From NCBI GenBank assembly GCA_038049695.1, contig CP142456.1, forward strand, positions 66,119,922-66,183,921: a stretch of 64,000 bases of DNA, given 5' to 3'. The translations under genes were made by a program, and so were the position numbers. How positions within the stretch are numbered: the stretch's first letter is position 1; every line of letters starts with the position of its first letter. Shown piece after piece: positions 33,537 through 46,334 of this stretch. Source of the stretch: Cinnamomum chago. Taxonomy: Eukaryota > Streptophyta > Magnoliopsida > Laurales > Lauraceae. The notes beneath the pieces were generated by a model. That model had not been told where the DNA came from. It saw nothing but the letters and a program-made list of their open reading frames with translations, and did no database searches.

Positions 33537-33930
33537 TAAATCGGTTGTTCAAAGCTTGAACAATACATGGTTTTTTTTTTTTGGATTTTGGTGTAAATGG
33601 GTTCCATTGGGGAATTGAAGATTGCAGTTATTCTTTGGGTACAGTTTGTGATGTAAATGGGTTGTTCAAAGCTTGAACAGTGCATTGCCTTTTTTTGAGG
33701 TTTCTTGTGTAAATGGGTTCCATTGGGGAATTGAAGGTTGCAGTTATTTTGCTGGTACAATTTGTCATGTACATGGGTTGTTCAAAGCTCGAACAGTGCA
33801 GTTCTTTTTTTTTTTTTGGGGGATTTTGGTGTAAATGGGTTCCATGGAGAATTGTAGATTGCATTTATTTTTGTGGTCCGGTTTGTGATGTAAATGGGTT
33901 CCTAGAAACTGTTCGAACGTGAATGAATGG
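33537..33930. repeat. 117-bp tandem repeat after the transposase
   Basis: Units start at 33,537, 33,654 and 33,770 with GTAAATGGGTTGTTCAAAGC, followed by a T-run and GTAAATGGGTTCCATTGGGG. A fourth, shortened unit ends near 33,930. Confidence 0.9.
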
Positions 33931-34018
33931 TGATATAAATGGGGTTTACATTCCAACAGATGATTACTTACATTCCAACAAATGACAACTATAATTTGTC
34001 AGTATCGATAGATTTTTT

Positions 34019-34701
34019 ACATTCCAACAGATGATTACTTACAACTTTTATTTCAGCCACCTGACAAAACTAGTCGATACTGACAATTTAAACCTGTCGA
34101 TATCGACAACTTTGATACATTCCAGCAGCTGATTACTTACAACTTTTAATTCGGCCATCTGACGAAACTAGTCGATACTGACAACCAAAAGTTGTCGTTA
34201 TCGACAACTTTTATACATTCCAGTATCTGATTAGTTACAACTTTTAACTCGGCCATCTGACGAAACTAGTCGATACTGAAGACCAAAAGTCGTCGTTATC
34301 GACAACTTTTATACATTCCAGCAGCTACTTTACAACTTTGAATTCAGACACCTAACAAAACTAGTCGATACTGACAACCAAACGTTGTCGTTATCGACAA
34401 CTTTTATACATTCCAGCATCTGATTACTTACAACTTTTAATTCAGACGCCTGACGAAACTAGTCGATACTGACAGTAAAAAGTTGTCGTTATCGACAACT
34501 TTTATACATTCCAGCATCTGATTACTTACAACTTTTAATTCAGACGCCTGACGAAACTAGTCGATACTGACAGCCAAAAGTTATCGTTATCGACAACTTT
34601 TATACATTCCAATCCACATAGAGTTACAACTTTTATTTCAAAACACTGACAGACCTAGTCGATACCGTCAACTTTAAGTTGTCGATATCGATGAGTTTTA
34701 T
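34019..34701. repeat. 98-bp palindrome array between the two MULE-2 genes
   Basis: Seven head-to-tail units start ACATTCCA at 34,019, 34,117, 34,215, 34,313, 34,408, 34,506 and 34,604 (98 bp each, one of 95). Each holds CTAGTCGATACTGACA followed, about 10 bp on, by TTGTCGTTATCGACAAC, a one-base variant of the perfect palindrome GTTGTCGATATCGACAAC. The first unit has the perfect core (CTGTCGATATCGACAAC). The core GTCGATATCGAC also occurs twice at 30,041-30,073 and once at 50,132-50,146, close to the two ends of the element. Confidence 0.93.
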
Positions 34702-35073
34702 ACATTACAAGACGTACTTGCTTCTATAATTCAACCCACCAAATTGGCATACAATATTTGAGATGGTTATAGCAACTATCATCAGCCTCCCTGCAAAATT
34801 AAGTATTGGACTCCTGTAATGATCACCCCAAACATGGCATGAACCCCACCACCATCAATCCCACCACCATACAGACTCCATGTGGAACCCAAAGCATCCC
34901 AAATTCAATAAACTGCTATTCAACCATTCTAAACCATAACATGCATTCAACCATTCTATTGTCCAACAACAAAACTATTATATATACAATTAATATTCAT
35001 TTTGCACAGTGGGCAAAAAATAAAGTTTGCGAGAATCAATAAAAAGTTATGCACAATGTCTTCTTGAGTTAAG

Positions 35074-38000
35074 TCATGGGAAGTCACTTAAGTCTGTCAA
35101 CCCCAGTCTGTTGGCATTCAACCGCCAGCTCTTTTTGAATATCTCTACAACGATTTTGCTGCGAAATTAGGGAATGTCTTCTTGGGTGAAGTTGATGCTA
35201 CGGCGGTGCACACAGTGTTCCACGAAAGACATTGGAAATACTCCACAGTCATTTCCATTTTGCTGACGAGGGATGCCATCCTTTACAAGCCAACCCCAAA
35301 AGTAAGGGTCTGACCATCCAAATTGGCTATATCTTTCATTCAACCATGCAACCTGCGTGATCCATTATTACAATGCACTTTTAGATTAAGAATAGTATAT
35401 GTTTACGCCAATAGGCAGATGCATATGATGTGGAATTTGGAAAAGTTATGATGTTTTAGGTAACATAACATACAAATTTCGATGCGTGCTTTACCGATCG
35501 CCGATCGCCAGTCAAGCTATTGTAGAACTCCCATCGTTTCTCGTCAACCAATCCGACAAGCAAGGAGAAATGTGATCGGTGATAGACTATAAAGATAAGC
35601 GTGCGTGTTTCCCTGGCGTCCCACACCCTATGTCCATGCTTCCCAAATACAGCTTCCACAGCAGAATCAGAACCATCCGACCACCAACTCTGCAAGTAAA
35701 ATTGAGGACATAGTCAGCTACATCCTAGAACTGGAAATATACTTACTAGTATGCTCCTCTTTCACAACTATTGACTTACACAGACACTTGGATCAGCGAT
35801 AAAACATGTATCACATTCATCCCGTAATATTTCAAAATAGTAATACATGACATTAGTGTCCATCCAAGTCCCTTCTTCAAGAACCTTCTTCACATTGTGC
35901 AGATGCTATCCAACTCATCCTTCCTGTAACAAATCACAAACAAGCACTTAAGAATCTTATGTTTTGATTTTGACTTAAGAATATAATAAGCTAAAGAAGA
36001 CAATAGATGAGTCACGAACTGCTGAGGTTCTGTTCACATGAAGACACACCATTTGATTTTTGAACTTCATTACCTTGTAATTGGTCAATGATAAAAAAGA
36101 ACTTCCTCTTAATCTTCAGGTTGATACAGAATATAAGTTACAAGATTTAAAAAAGCTCTCTAAGGAATGGAAAGTGAAGGGAAAGGGATACAGGAAAAGG
36201 CTTGATGACTTAAAAGTTGATCTCATGAAACAAATTGAGCAGTAAGATTCCTCAGAGTATTAATCAGTATTAATCAGCATGATTTTCACCATCATCATAA
36301 AAAAGGTCATAAATAGAGAAAAACAGAGTGTAAGATGAGAGTGACAACTTTGACTGAGTAATTCAGGTTTAGTGGGAATGATTAGCTAAGAAAACTTGAT
36401 ACCCTCTCGGCATCTAATTGGGATAAAATAATGAACAAATAAAAGCTTGAATATGCTACAGAATAGGGGTTGTTGACAACATCTGAAGTTCTCTTATCTC
36501 CAGATTATTATTTATCATTATTAATGAATCACAATATATGATTTCTTACCTTTCCTCGTAGTATTCTTTGAGTCTCTTGAGAAAGTACTTATTAAGGTCG
36601 CTCAGCACGTAACTGCTGTGAACTATAGAATGAGCATAATCTTCGAACTTCATCGGTATTTTGCGCATACGAGGCAGCAATTTGATCCTCCACAAAAGTG
36701 AGTCGAGTGTAGCGAAGGGAGCTGAAACAACCAAAGCGGTCTCACTGGATACTGGGACTGGAGAGGTGAACAATGTTCTGCTAACTGAAGGGGTACCGAG
36801 TACTTCTTCGATTGGTGGTGCTTCCGGAGAGTGAGGCCAGCTTATAGAACCGTCTGTTATACACTGTTCGACTGGTTCGGCATCAACTGGTGTTGCACTC
36901 CTCTTGGCACTTTTCTTTATCCCCGGACTCTTCACAGCAGCTCTTTTCCGATGTTTAAACGTTATTGTCACCTTCTTCTTGACATCCCCTTCATCGGATT
37001 GCGAGCTACTACACCCATCCAACTTAAAGTCCTCAAATGTTGTCCCAAAGGCACCCTTAAATTTTGTCAATTTCTTCCGGATTGATGTTGTGAGCTTCTC
37101 AATAGACACTTTCCGGCGTTCCGCTCTATCACAGGAGCGCTCTAAACGAGCCACAAGATCCTCCGCCTGAAAATTCAACGCACACATATTCATTTATCAT
37201 GTCATTACGAGCAAGGCAAATGTATTAATGATGAATTGAAAATATGTTTAATGGAGGGTCATTAGCAGTGACTTAATGGAGTGATTTTAGACATACATGC
37301 TTAATTGGGATGGTGCTTTCCTCCGGTTTGGCGATCTCCTCCGCTTGCCTATCCTCCATATGGTCCATCTGAGCTGACCTCCTAATAAACTTTAGCGTGT
37401 TTTCACCATATCATAACAAATACTCATCGGAATGTGCTTTCAGCTTACACTTCTCCCCATGTAGAACAAGTTGGGCTCTAGCAGCCCATAATCCAGCTAC
37501 CTCCTCGTCCAACTGCGTGCTATAGTCAACCACAACATACCATGTTCGTTCTCGTCTGACAAATGGCATATTGAATGGTGGTGGCACCAACTGTTTGAAT
37601 CCGAACTGCTTCATAACACGCCACGTATTATGTCGTTCCACGATCCAATAATAGACAAGGACGGTGGACGATGAAAACAGAGCACGATCAACTTTTCGCA
37701 CCTTCTCAACAAACTTTTTACCGTATCCCCGATAGGCTTGCCAGTCGAACTGCATACACAAAATTAGCAGGTTTCTACAGTCAGTATAGTATTTATATAA
37801 AAGAATACAACAGGATTTAAAAAATGGAAAAAAAGAACTTTTTACATTACCCCATCGGCCTTCAGATTGTTCAACTGCTTTCTAACTTCTTTAACTGTTG
37901 CAAGAGCTGGTTGTTCTTTAAGCCTCTTCTGCCAGGTCTTAAACAATGGAAACTGTATATCCTTTTTCCACGTTTCGGCCGGTTTAGGACATCGCCCGAT

Positions 38001-39091
38001 CGACATCCTAGTGTAAGCCCATAACTGAACCATTCCAAAAAAATTTATAGGTTATATAAGATTGAAGAAAATAAGCTACACCAAAACTCCAAAATGTAGT
38101 TGTTTAGATGGCAGACTGGACAATGTGTAAAGAATGAAAACAAGGACCTGTAACAGCTGAAGAGGCCCGGTGGGTGTCCTGAGTTGGTGTCCCTCTTCCT
38201 CTCCGTATACATTATTCCCTCCTTTCCCTATTCATCATTCCCCTTCTCTTCTACCCCGATCTTCTCCTTATTCCACCGAGTAGCGTTTGCCAACATCCTA
38301 TAAAGATTCGCAAGACAAGTCGGTGCCCAGGCGTACGATTTAAAATCTTTAAACAACTCTAGCAGATAGGCAGGGCCTCGGGCACCAGAAGTTTGCGAGA
38401 TGACTTGACCGGACACCAAGAAGAAGAGGTAGGCCCGTGTAGCCTGAATCTCATAGTCCTTGTATTTCTTCTTCTTCTTATTCTTTTCCAGTTCCTCAGC
38501 CTTGAAATTGTCCTCAAGCCACTTAAATTTCAAAGTCATGCCGACGAAGTCAACCTTCTTTTGTGGGGTAATACCGAGCAACTCCTGACATACTGTTTGA
38601 ACTAGCCTCCCCGGGAAAGTTCGACTGGTTACTAGGTCCCCATCAATGGGTAGACCGTATATATAAGCCACGTCCTCAAGTGTTATAGTGGCTTCTCCGG
38701 ATGGAAAATGGAAAGTATTTGTTTCAGGACGCCACCTCTCTACCAATGCAGTGATTAACGCGTGGTCTATGACCATACGACTTATCTCTGCCAAATGATG
38801 GAGACCCGTCTACCTAACATATTCCTTCTTGGTGTTTGTAAGCCCCCATATTGCTACGTCCGGGTTTGTTGGGATGCACCTGAGGCGACCGAACTCCTGC
38901 TAGTATCAAGTATTACAAGGCTAGTTAGGAATCATACACTAAAAGGATATACATTACTGATTGAGAAAGTTAAGGAAGTAAGTCTATATGTAGTTACAAT
39001 ATACCTCTCCCTGACGAATTCCTTCCGATATATAATTTTGTTGGTTATATAGGAGAACTTTCGGAGCCTCCGCGGTTTGTTCTGCTGTCGT
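35074..39091 (-). pseudogene. Plant mobile domain / Ulp1-like cysteine protease gene of MULE-2, broken
   Basis: Exons deduced from splice sites and frame (minus strand): 39,091-about 39,006; 38,896-38,148; 38,024-37,851; 37,749-about 37,291; 37,166-36,550; 35,923-35,780; about 35,693-35,456; 35,352-35,074. Exons 2-4 give a plant mobile domain (VIDHALITALVERWRPETNT, FPSGEATITLEDVAYIYGLP, TGPLQLLQ joined to LWAYTRM, then WRVMKQFGF). Exon 5 is a basic Ser/Pro/Lys linker. Exons 6-8 give a Ulp1 C48 protease: a TWMDTNVMYYYFEILRDE segment, HFSLLVGLVDEKRWEFYNSL with the catalytic His, and QQNGNDCGVF with the catalytic Cys. The usual catalytic Asp is Asn (FYNS). Stops: about 38,820, 38,228-38,230, 37,411-37,413 and about 35,165. 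If ever active, it would be a SUMO-protease-like enzyme, probably nuclear; that is inference. Confidence 0.85.
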
Positions 39092-39537
39092 CTGCAAAGT
39101 AACAAACGTAACAATTAGTACATTGGAGACATGACGATAATATGATTTATGGATATGATTAATAATGCATAAGCATACACCAAAAGCATAAGCACCCACC
39201 AAAAGGTATAAAACTACAGAAATCCAAATTGGCTTTTCCCAATTTGAAACAATCACAGTACCCAAACTGCAGCCACCACCAGCAAGTGAGGTACTAGTCA
39301 ATATATGTGTCTTTTATACATTTTTCGGTCATATAGGTTTCATAAACAATATTAAAGATGTGATGGAGATACATAAACAGTAATATAAAGCAACGACAAT
39401 CTGTGCATGGACTCTTTAACCTTTATTCATTCAGCAGTTTGTAAAGAGTTTCTTACAGGTTCTTTTGTTATTATCATGTATTATTGTGGATTTGTTTGAG
39501 ATTCTCAGATCTTGTGCACTAGAAGCAGATCTGTTTC

Positions 39538-42500
39538 TGTCACGTCCCCCGAACCCGATTAGAGAATAAACCAGATCCGGGGAGTGAAATTTAGGGCCAA
39601 TTAAAAATTTTGCCCTTTTAGGCCCAAGGATCGTAAATCCGCTGTGAGGATATTGCATTTCAAACCTCAAGTAATATAAAACTGCGGAATACATACGATT
39701 TGAGGCATATTAAATTTCAAAGCAATGAATAACAATCTCCTTAATAATTAAAGTTGCACAAGGAAATGATAAACTAATCAAGGAATTAAAGTATTAACAA
39801 AGGTCATCTCAATATCCAAGGCCTTTTAAAAAAACATGATGTCAATGAAAGAGAAGTTCAACGAAGAATCAAAATGAATTAAATAAAATCTAATATTTGT
39901 CCCAAAGTGAGTCTCTCATGTGCCTGGTAATGATGACGCTACTCTACATCATCGGCACTCCACTCCCGTTCCTCCTCAACCGGTTGGAGATCCTCTGGGA
40001 TCTCCTCACCTGATTGCTCATCGTAATAGTACTCACCTGAGGAGTCTGCACACCAAGGATAGAGTCAACGACATATTGAGCAATAGATAAGCAATATATA
40101 AATAATCATGACATGCATCAAGTATAAGAGTAATGACAGGTATAGTAATCAAGAGAGTACAAGGAATCGAATCTAGGCATAAAGCATGAGTAAATAACCA
40201 TCAGGATCATAAATAGAAATCCTAGCAATACTAACAATCACCACTACCAATATAATGCAATGCACAAGAGGGAGACTCCGTGGATGTCCTAGCCACCTCA
40301 TGGGGTACCAGTAACAATCCTATCCGGACTACTGATACCAAAGTCCGGCTCCAGGGGGATCCCAGCTCCCGGTCCTGGGAATAGTAGCACGGTCCTAGCC
40401 CGCTCCCAACTATTCAACGCCATGGACGCCGTCCAAAGCCGACTGCCCACCCCGATGTCCGAGTAACCGGCCCATCAATAAACCCCAAACTGCAGCTGGC
40501 CATGATATGCAAATAATAATAATAATAATAATGTGGTGTTGACACGAGAATAGACCAAGACAAGCAAATCTAGCTAGCTCAATATACAAGACATGTTCAT
40601 AGGGATTATCTCCTTCAAGTCAATACAAAACAAACCCCATCACGTGATAATCCCTTCAGTCTAGCCAGTAATGTTTATCAATTACATAACACGAGGTCCT
40701 AAGGTACACTCTAAGTCAGGTCCAAATTCTAATTCTACAAGGGATTATGTTTCATAATTAATTAGGTGTTTTATGCCAAGAGAGTGTACAAGGATACAAA
40801 ATCAACGGATACGATTAACAAATCAAGGAGAGATTACAATCCAATCCTAGGTAAGTGTTGTCATCCATGTACCATATGTGGTGTAACGGAGTGCGTGGGG
40901 AATTCGAATCATCAATGCTTATAAAGAATTTCCTTGGTGTACAATCATGTTGAGCATCGATTGATTCAATTCCGTATGCATTCGGTTAAACCATACACAA
41001 TGCACGAATACCTAGACAACCCATCGAAGCACACCAAGCCACGTGCTACGATTTCAAAACCCCATTAATGGTCACGTGATATTGGTTTCATGGTTTCCAA
41101 TGTCTAAGGCCCAAACCTAGGCTAACAATCTCGTTACTAACAAGAAAGTGGTCTAATAATTAATCTCCTTAACTATCTCCCTACCTGATCTCCAATCATC
41201 GCAAGACATATATCATTGGATTCTACGCTCAAAGAGCTTTCCAACGGTATATGGCTTGCGGAATTCTGACATATGGTTCAGAAGTTATGGCCCATAAAAG
41301 TTTGCCCCTTTATATATATAAAGTGCGACGGACCATCCATCTGTCCTATTCATCCATGTCAGGCCATTCCACACAATACCATTCAATGTTGTATGTCAGG
41401 CCATTCAACAACAGTACCATATCAGGCCATCAACGATTCTTGCTTCCTTTTGTTTTTGTTTTTTTTGTTTTGTTTTTTCATTCTTTTTAACTCCTTAAGC
41501 GCTGTTGTCATGTCCACTGAATGTTCAGTGGCCATTGAACGTTCTGGAAGTCCAGCGAGCAACATTTTTTTTTTAATTTTTTTTTCTTGTTCTTTCTGTC
41601 AAATAAAGAACCCTATTTTTTGTAGTTTTTCATCCAATCCATTCCAACAATTCACATGCACAAAACTGAGCCACCGTGCTCCCCTAATAATCCATTCTAT
41701 CTATCATCATTTCCACTTACATCAATTAACACTAAAATTAACAATTAAATTAAATAAACCCCAAATTAATAACAAACAGGCTTGGAATTAGGGAAACCTA
41801 ACAAGAAAACACATCCAATCAATGGAAGACATACACACATGCTTAATTATAAAATGCAGATCTACTTGAATCAACCAAGAAGAAGATTGGAATTGGGGAA
41901 ATCTGAGGAGAAGCCCTACCACTGCAGAAATCTCAATCTACCCCGACCAAACGCAATCTAACACGCAAAGGAGAAGAAAAGAGAGGAAAAGATTAAGATC
42001 TAACCTAAATCTAAACCAAAGAGAATTGATTGAAAAGATGAAAGAGAGGGAAATCTTACCAAACTGACGTCAATGGAAAGAGGAGATCGCGAGGAAGAAG
42101 GTGAGCGGCTCGAATCGCGGAAGTGATCCTTCAGGGAAGGAGTTCTAGAGCCTTGGAAAAATGAGGAAGAAGAAAGGTTGATGTAACTTCATTCGTTGCA
42201 GAGAATGAATAAGAGATTAGGGTTAATCTCTTGTTAAGAAGAAGGGAGGAAGAAAAGACTAAGTTACCCATTAAGTGGGTCCGGAGAAAGAATTAATTAT
42301 TAGAAGGGTTTCTGTTCGTCGGATCGCAACGAGCCAGAAGACAAAATTGATCAACGCGACGAGACCTTTCCAACGAACCCAAAATCACGGCGATAGGAAT
42401 TTTTCATAAAAACACTCAATTTTTTCCTAATTTGCAAACTACCCCCCTACTAGGGTCAAACGAACTCAGAATCGCACGAAACTCCGCAAGCACTATTATA

Positions 42501-42639
42501 ACACTAAAAGAAACTCGCTGACCATCTAAACCCACTTAAATATATAATAAAACAATAATTATAATATTAATATCAAAATAAATGGGTCAACGGGCCGGTA
42601 ATTAGGCCCAACTGACCCAGTAAGGTCGCAGACCTTACA
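39538..42639 (-). repeat. Complete 3.1-kb 3' LTR of the Tekay element
   Basis: On the minus strand it begins TGTAAGGTCTGCGACC beside the polypurine tract and ends GGGGGACGTGACA. Its distal 570 bp match 45,759-46,334. No coding sequence is present. Confidence 0.9.
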
Positions 42640-42649
42640 TCTCTTACCT

Positions 42650-45574
42650 CTAAAAAGAACATTTGGTCCCCCAAATGCCTAAACATGCCTCATCAGGAAA
42701 AAGATAAGGATACGCCTTTTGCATCTGGTCCTTGAGCTCCCATGTGGCTTCCTCTGGATTATGATGTTCCCATTGTACCTTAACCCACTGAATGGTCTTG
42801 GTACGCAACACTACTTCTTTGGTGTCGATAATCTGTGCCGGACGCTCCACATAGGTTGCATCTGCTTGAATCTGAAGCGGCTCGTGCTGCAACACGTGAG
42901 TATGATCTGAAACATATTTCCGAAGCATTGAGACATGGAAAACGTCGTGCACACCGGCTAACTCCGGCGGTAGCACAAGACGATAGGCCACGTCTCCAAT
43001 CCTGCTCTTAATCTCAAATGGTCCCACAAACCTCTTCGCAAGCTTCCCTTTCTGTCCAAATCTGACAACTCCTCTCATCGGTGACACCTTCAGAAACACC
43101 TTATCCCCCACTTGGAATTCTAGAGGTCTCCGCCTCTTGTCTGCATAACTCTTCTGTCGATCACGGGACTCTTTCATCCTCATCTGAACAATTCTGACTT
43201 TCTCACTGGAGTCAGCAATCTCTGAGGGTCCATGGAAATTCCGAACTCCTACTTCCTCCCAACATGCTGGGGTCCTGCATCTCCGCCCGTATAATGCCTC
43301 AAATGGTGTCATTCCAATACTTGAATGATAGTTGTTATTGTAGGCAAACTCACATAGAGGCAAGCTTTCATCCCAACTCTCCTTGAAATCCAAAACACAT
43401 GCTCGGAGAAGATCTTCCAATGTCTGGATGGTATGCTCAGACTGTCCGTCTGTCTGAGGGTGGTAAGCTGTGCTGAACTTCAACTGAGTACCCATAGATG
43501 ATTGGAAAGTAGACCAAAACCGAGAGACAAACTTAGGGTCTCGATCGGATACTATGGACTTAGGCACTCCATGCAACTTGACTATATTGTCCCTGTACAA
43601 CACAATCATCTTGTTCATAAACTGACCAGTCTTGAATGGCAGAAAATGTGCTGACTTCGTCAATCTATCCACAATCACCCAAATAGCATTATTGCCCTTC
43701 CTGGTGTTTGGCAACCCTGACACAAAATCCATAGTGATGTGCTCTCATTTCCACTGCGGAATGTCCAACGGGTGAAGCAAACCAAGAGGCTTCTTGTGTT
43801 TTGCCTTAATCTGCTGACAAGTCATACACTTAGCGACAAATTCTGCAATCTCTTTCTTCATTTTCACCCACCAATAGTGATTCTTCAAATTCTGATACAT
43901 TTTGGTGCTCCCTGGGTGAACTGAATATCTGGTGTGGTGTGCATCTGTCATCAGCTCTAACTTGATGTCTTGCACATCTGGCACACACAACCTGTCTCTG
44001 CAGTACAAGATTCCTTCAATCAATCTAAACTCTGAATGATCATCAATGTGGTCAATAATTCTTTGCAATTCAGGATCATCCTTCTGAGCTTCCTTGATCC
44101 TGTTAACTATTTCTGGTTCCCAAACTCCCATAGTAGCAACCAATACTTTCTCATTAGCAGGCCATACCTCCACATCCATATCTCTGAACTGCTCCATCCA
44201 TCTCCATTCTGGCATTACACACCCACTGACAGCTGCCTTCCTACTGAGAGCATCTGCTACCACATTCACCTTACCAGGATGGTACTTAATCAAAAAATCA
44301 TAATCCTTTATGTACTCCATCCATCTCCGCTGCCTGTTATTCAAATCACCCTGTGTAAACAGGTATTGCAGACTCTTGTGATCTGTGTGCACCTCAAATC
44401 TCTCTCCATACAGATAATGCCTCCACAATTTCAATGCAAACACCACTGCTGCCAGTTCTAAATCATGTGTGGCATACTTCTTCTCATGATCCTTCAACTG
44501 CCTGGACCCGTATGCTATCACTTTATCATTCTGCATGAGAACGCAGCCCAATCCAATCCCTGATGCATCGGTATAAACCACAAATCCTCCACTGCCTGAA
44601 GGTAAAGCAAGTATGGGCGCTGTAGTTAACCTGGTCTTCAACTCTTGAAAACTCTTCTCACATTCTTCTGTCCACACAAATGGGATATCCTTCCTTGTCA
44701 ACTTAGTGAGTGGAGATGCTATAGTAGAAAACCATTTCACGAATCTCCTTTAGTAGCCCGCAAGTCCCAGAAAACTACGAATCTCCGCTACATTTCGTGG
44801 ACTACCCCAATTAACAACCGCTGCCACCTTCTTAGGGTCCACTGTCAATCCATCCTTAGAGATAATATGACCCAAAAATGCCACTTGCTCCAACCAAAAT
44901 TCACATTTGTTCAGTTTAGCATATAACTGGTTATCCCTCAAAAGCTGCAACGATGTCCTCAACTGATGCTCATGCTCCTCCTTAGATTTTGAGTACACCA
45001 ATATATCATCAATGAAGACTACTACAAACTGATCTAGGAAAGGAGCAAACACCTTATTCATCAATGCCATAAAGACAGCGGGTGCATTTGTCAACCCGAA
45101 AGGCATCACGAGGAACTCAAAGTGACCATATCTCGTCTGGAATGCAGTCTTAGGAAAATCCTCCTTCCTGACTCGCAACTGATGGTAACCGGAACGCAGG
45201 TCTATCTTCAAAAAGAATTGAGCTCCCTGCAACTGATCAAACGGCTCATAAATCCTAAGTAACGGGTACATGTTCTTGACAGTCACCTGATTCAACTGTC
45301 TATAATCTATACACATTCTCATAGTCCCGTCCTTCTTCTTCACAAATATCACCGGAGCTCCCCACGGTGAAACACTAGGTCTGATGAAACCTTTATCCAG
45401 CAAATCTTCTATCTGAGTCTTTAACTCCTTCAACTCCGCTGGAGCCATCCTATACGGAGCCTTCGAAATAGGTGTTGTACCCGGCTGTAATTCTATTGTG
45501 AAATCCAACTCACGAACAGGTGGCAAACCAGGAATCTCATCCGGAAACAAATCCGGGAATCCCCGAACTACCAA
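42650..45574 (-). pseudogene. Tekay pol: RT, RNase H, integrase and chromodomain, two stops
   Basis: One frame throughout. [48 protein letters not shown] and the catalytic FIDDILVYS. RNase [15 protein letters not shown] in [15 protein letters not shown] and VVADALSRK. Integrase: an HHCC finger ([13 protein letters not shown] to [11 protein letters not shown]), the DDE core (MDFVSGLPNT, VSDRDPKFVSRFW, GQSEHTIQTLED) and a GPF-like module. C-terminal chromodomain: WVKVQWEHHNPEEATWEL. Breaks: TAA at 44,750-44,752 in place of the second Tyr of the G-Y-Y motif, and TGA at 43,745-43,747 in place of a conserved Trp before the integrase core. Gag and protease are absent. All catalytic residues that I can check are present, so inactivation seems recent relative to the element's age. 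Confidence 0.93.
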
Positions 45575-45758
45575 AATAGTAGCTGCTAATATGTACTACA
45601 AAACAATTAAAGTCAGGTCCTATGAGACTCAATACTAGCATCACAATACTAGAGATAAGACAACGAGACCAGCCTACTTACTAACGGAATCCTCACACGC
45701 GTCCTATGGTTTCTATAGTTTTTACCCTGAGAAACCATCCATTGCTCTGATACCATTC

Positions 45759-46334
45759 TGTCACGTCCCCCGAACCCGATTAGAGAATAAACCGGATCCG
45801 GGGAGTGAAATTTAGGGCCAATTAAAATTTTTGCCCTTTTAGGCCCAAGGATCGTAAGTCCGCTGTGAGGATATTGCATTTCAAACCTCAAGTAATATAA
45901 AACTGCGGAATACATACGATTTGAGGCATATTAAATTTCGAAGCAATGAATAACAATCTCCTTAATAATTAAAGTTGCACAAGGAAATGATAAACTAATC
46001 AAGGAATTAAAGTATTAACAAAGGTCATCTCAATATCCAAGGCCTTTTAAAAGAACATGATGTCAATGAAAGAGAAGTTCAACGAAGAATCAAAATGAAT
46101 TAAATAAAATCTAATATTTGTCCCAAAGTGAGTCTCTCATGTGCCTGGTAATGATGACGCTACTCTACGTCATCGGCACTCCACTCCCGTTCCTCCTCAA
46201 CCGGTTGGAGATCCTCTGGGATCTCCTCACCAGAGGAGTCTGCACACCAAGGATAGAGTCAACGACATGTTGAGCAATAGATAAGCAATATATAAATAAT
46301 CATGACATGCATCAAGTATAAGAGTAATGACAGT
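45759..46334 (-). repeat. Truncated 5' LTR of the Tekay element
   Basis: Near-identical to the first part of 39,538-42,639, with an internal deletion of about 27 bp near 46,230. Homology stops at GAGTAATGACAG, exactly where the TRIM begins, and about 2.5 kb of LTR is missing. Confidence 0.92.

Larger units (their letters stand above)
39538..46334 (-). mobile_element. Tekay/Del chromovirus (Ty3/gypsy), degraded, inserted in MULE-2
   Basis: The minus-strand element has a full 3' LTR (39,538-42,639), pol (45,574-42,650) and a 5' LTR cut short at 46,334. The primer site TGGTATCAGAGC (45,744-45,755) is 3 bp from the 5' LTR end, and a purine-rich AGAGGTAAGAGA abuts the 3' LTR. The 3.1-kb LTR and the C-terminal chromodomain place it in the Tekay clade. 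Only about 170 bp separate the primer site from RT, so gag and protease are gone. The target duplication cannot be tested because the right end was lost. Confidence 0.92.

Noticed and set aside
33280..33864. Minus-strand frames with CSSFEQP repeats
   Set aside because: By-product of the 117-bp tandem repeat and of the antisense of the transposase.
34019..34701. CRISPR array
   Set aside because: Units are contiguous tandem repeats without variable spacers, in a plant genome.
44036..44461. Plus-strand frames opposite the Tekay pol
   Set aside because: Shadows of the RNase H/integrase coding strand.
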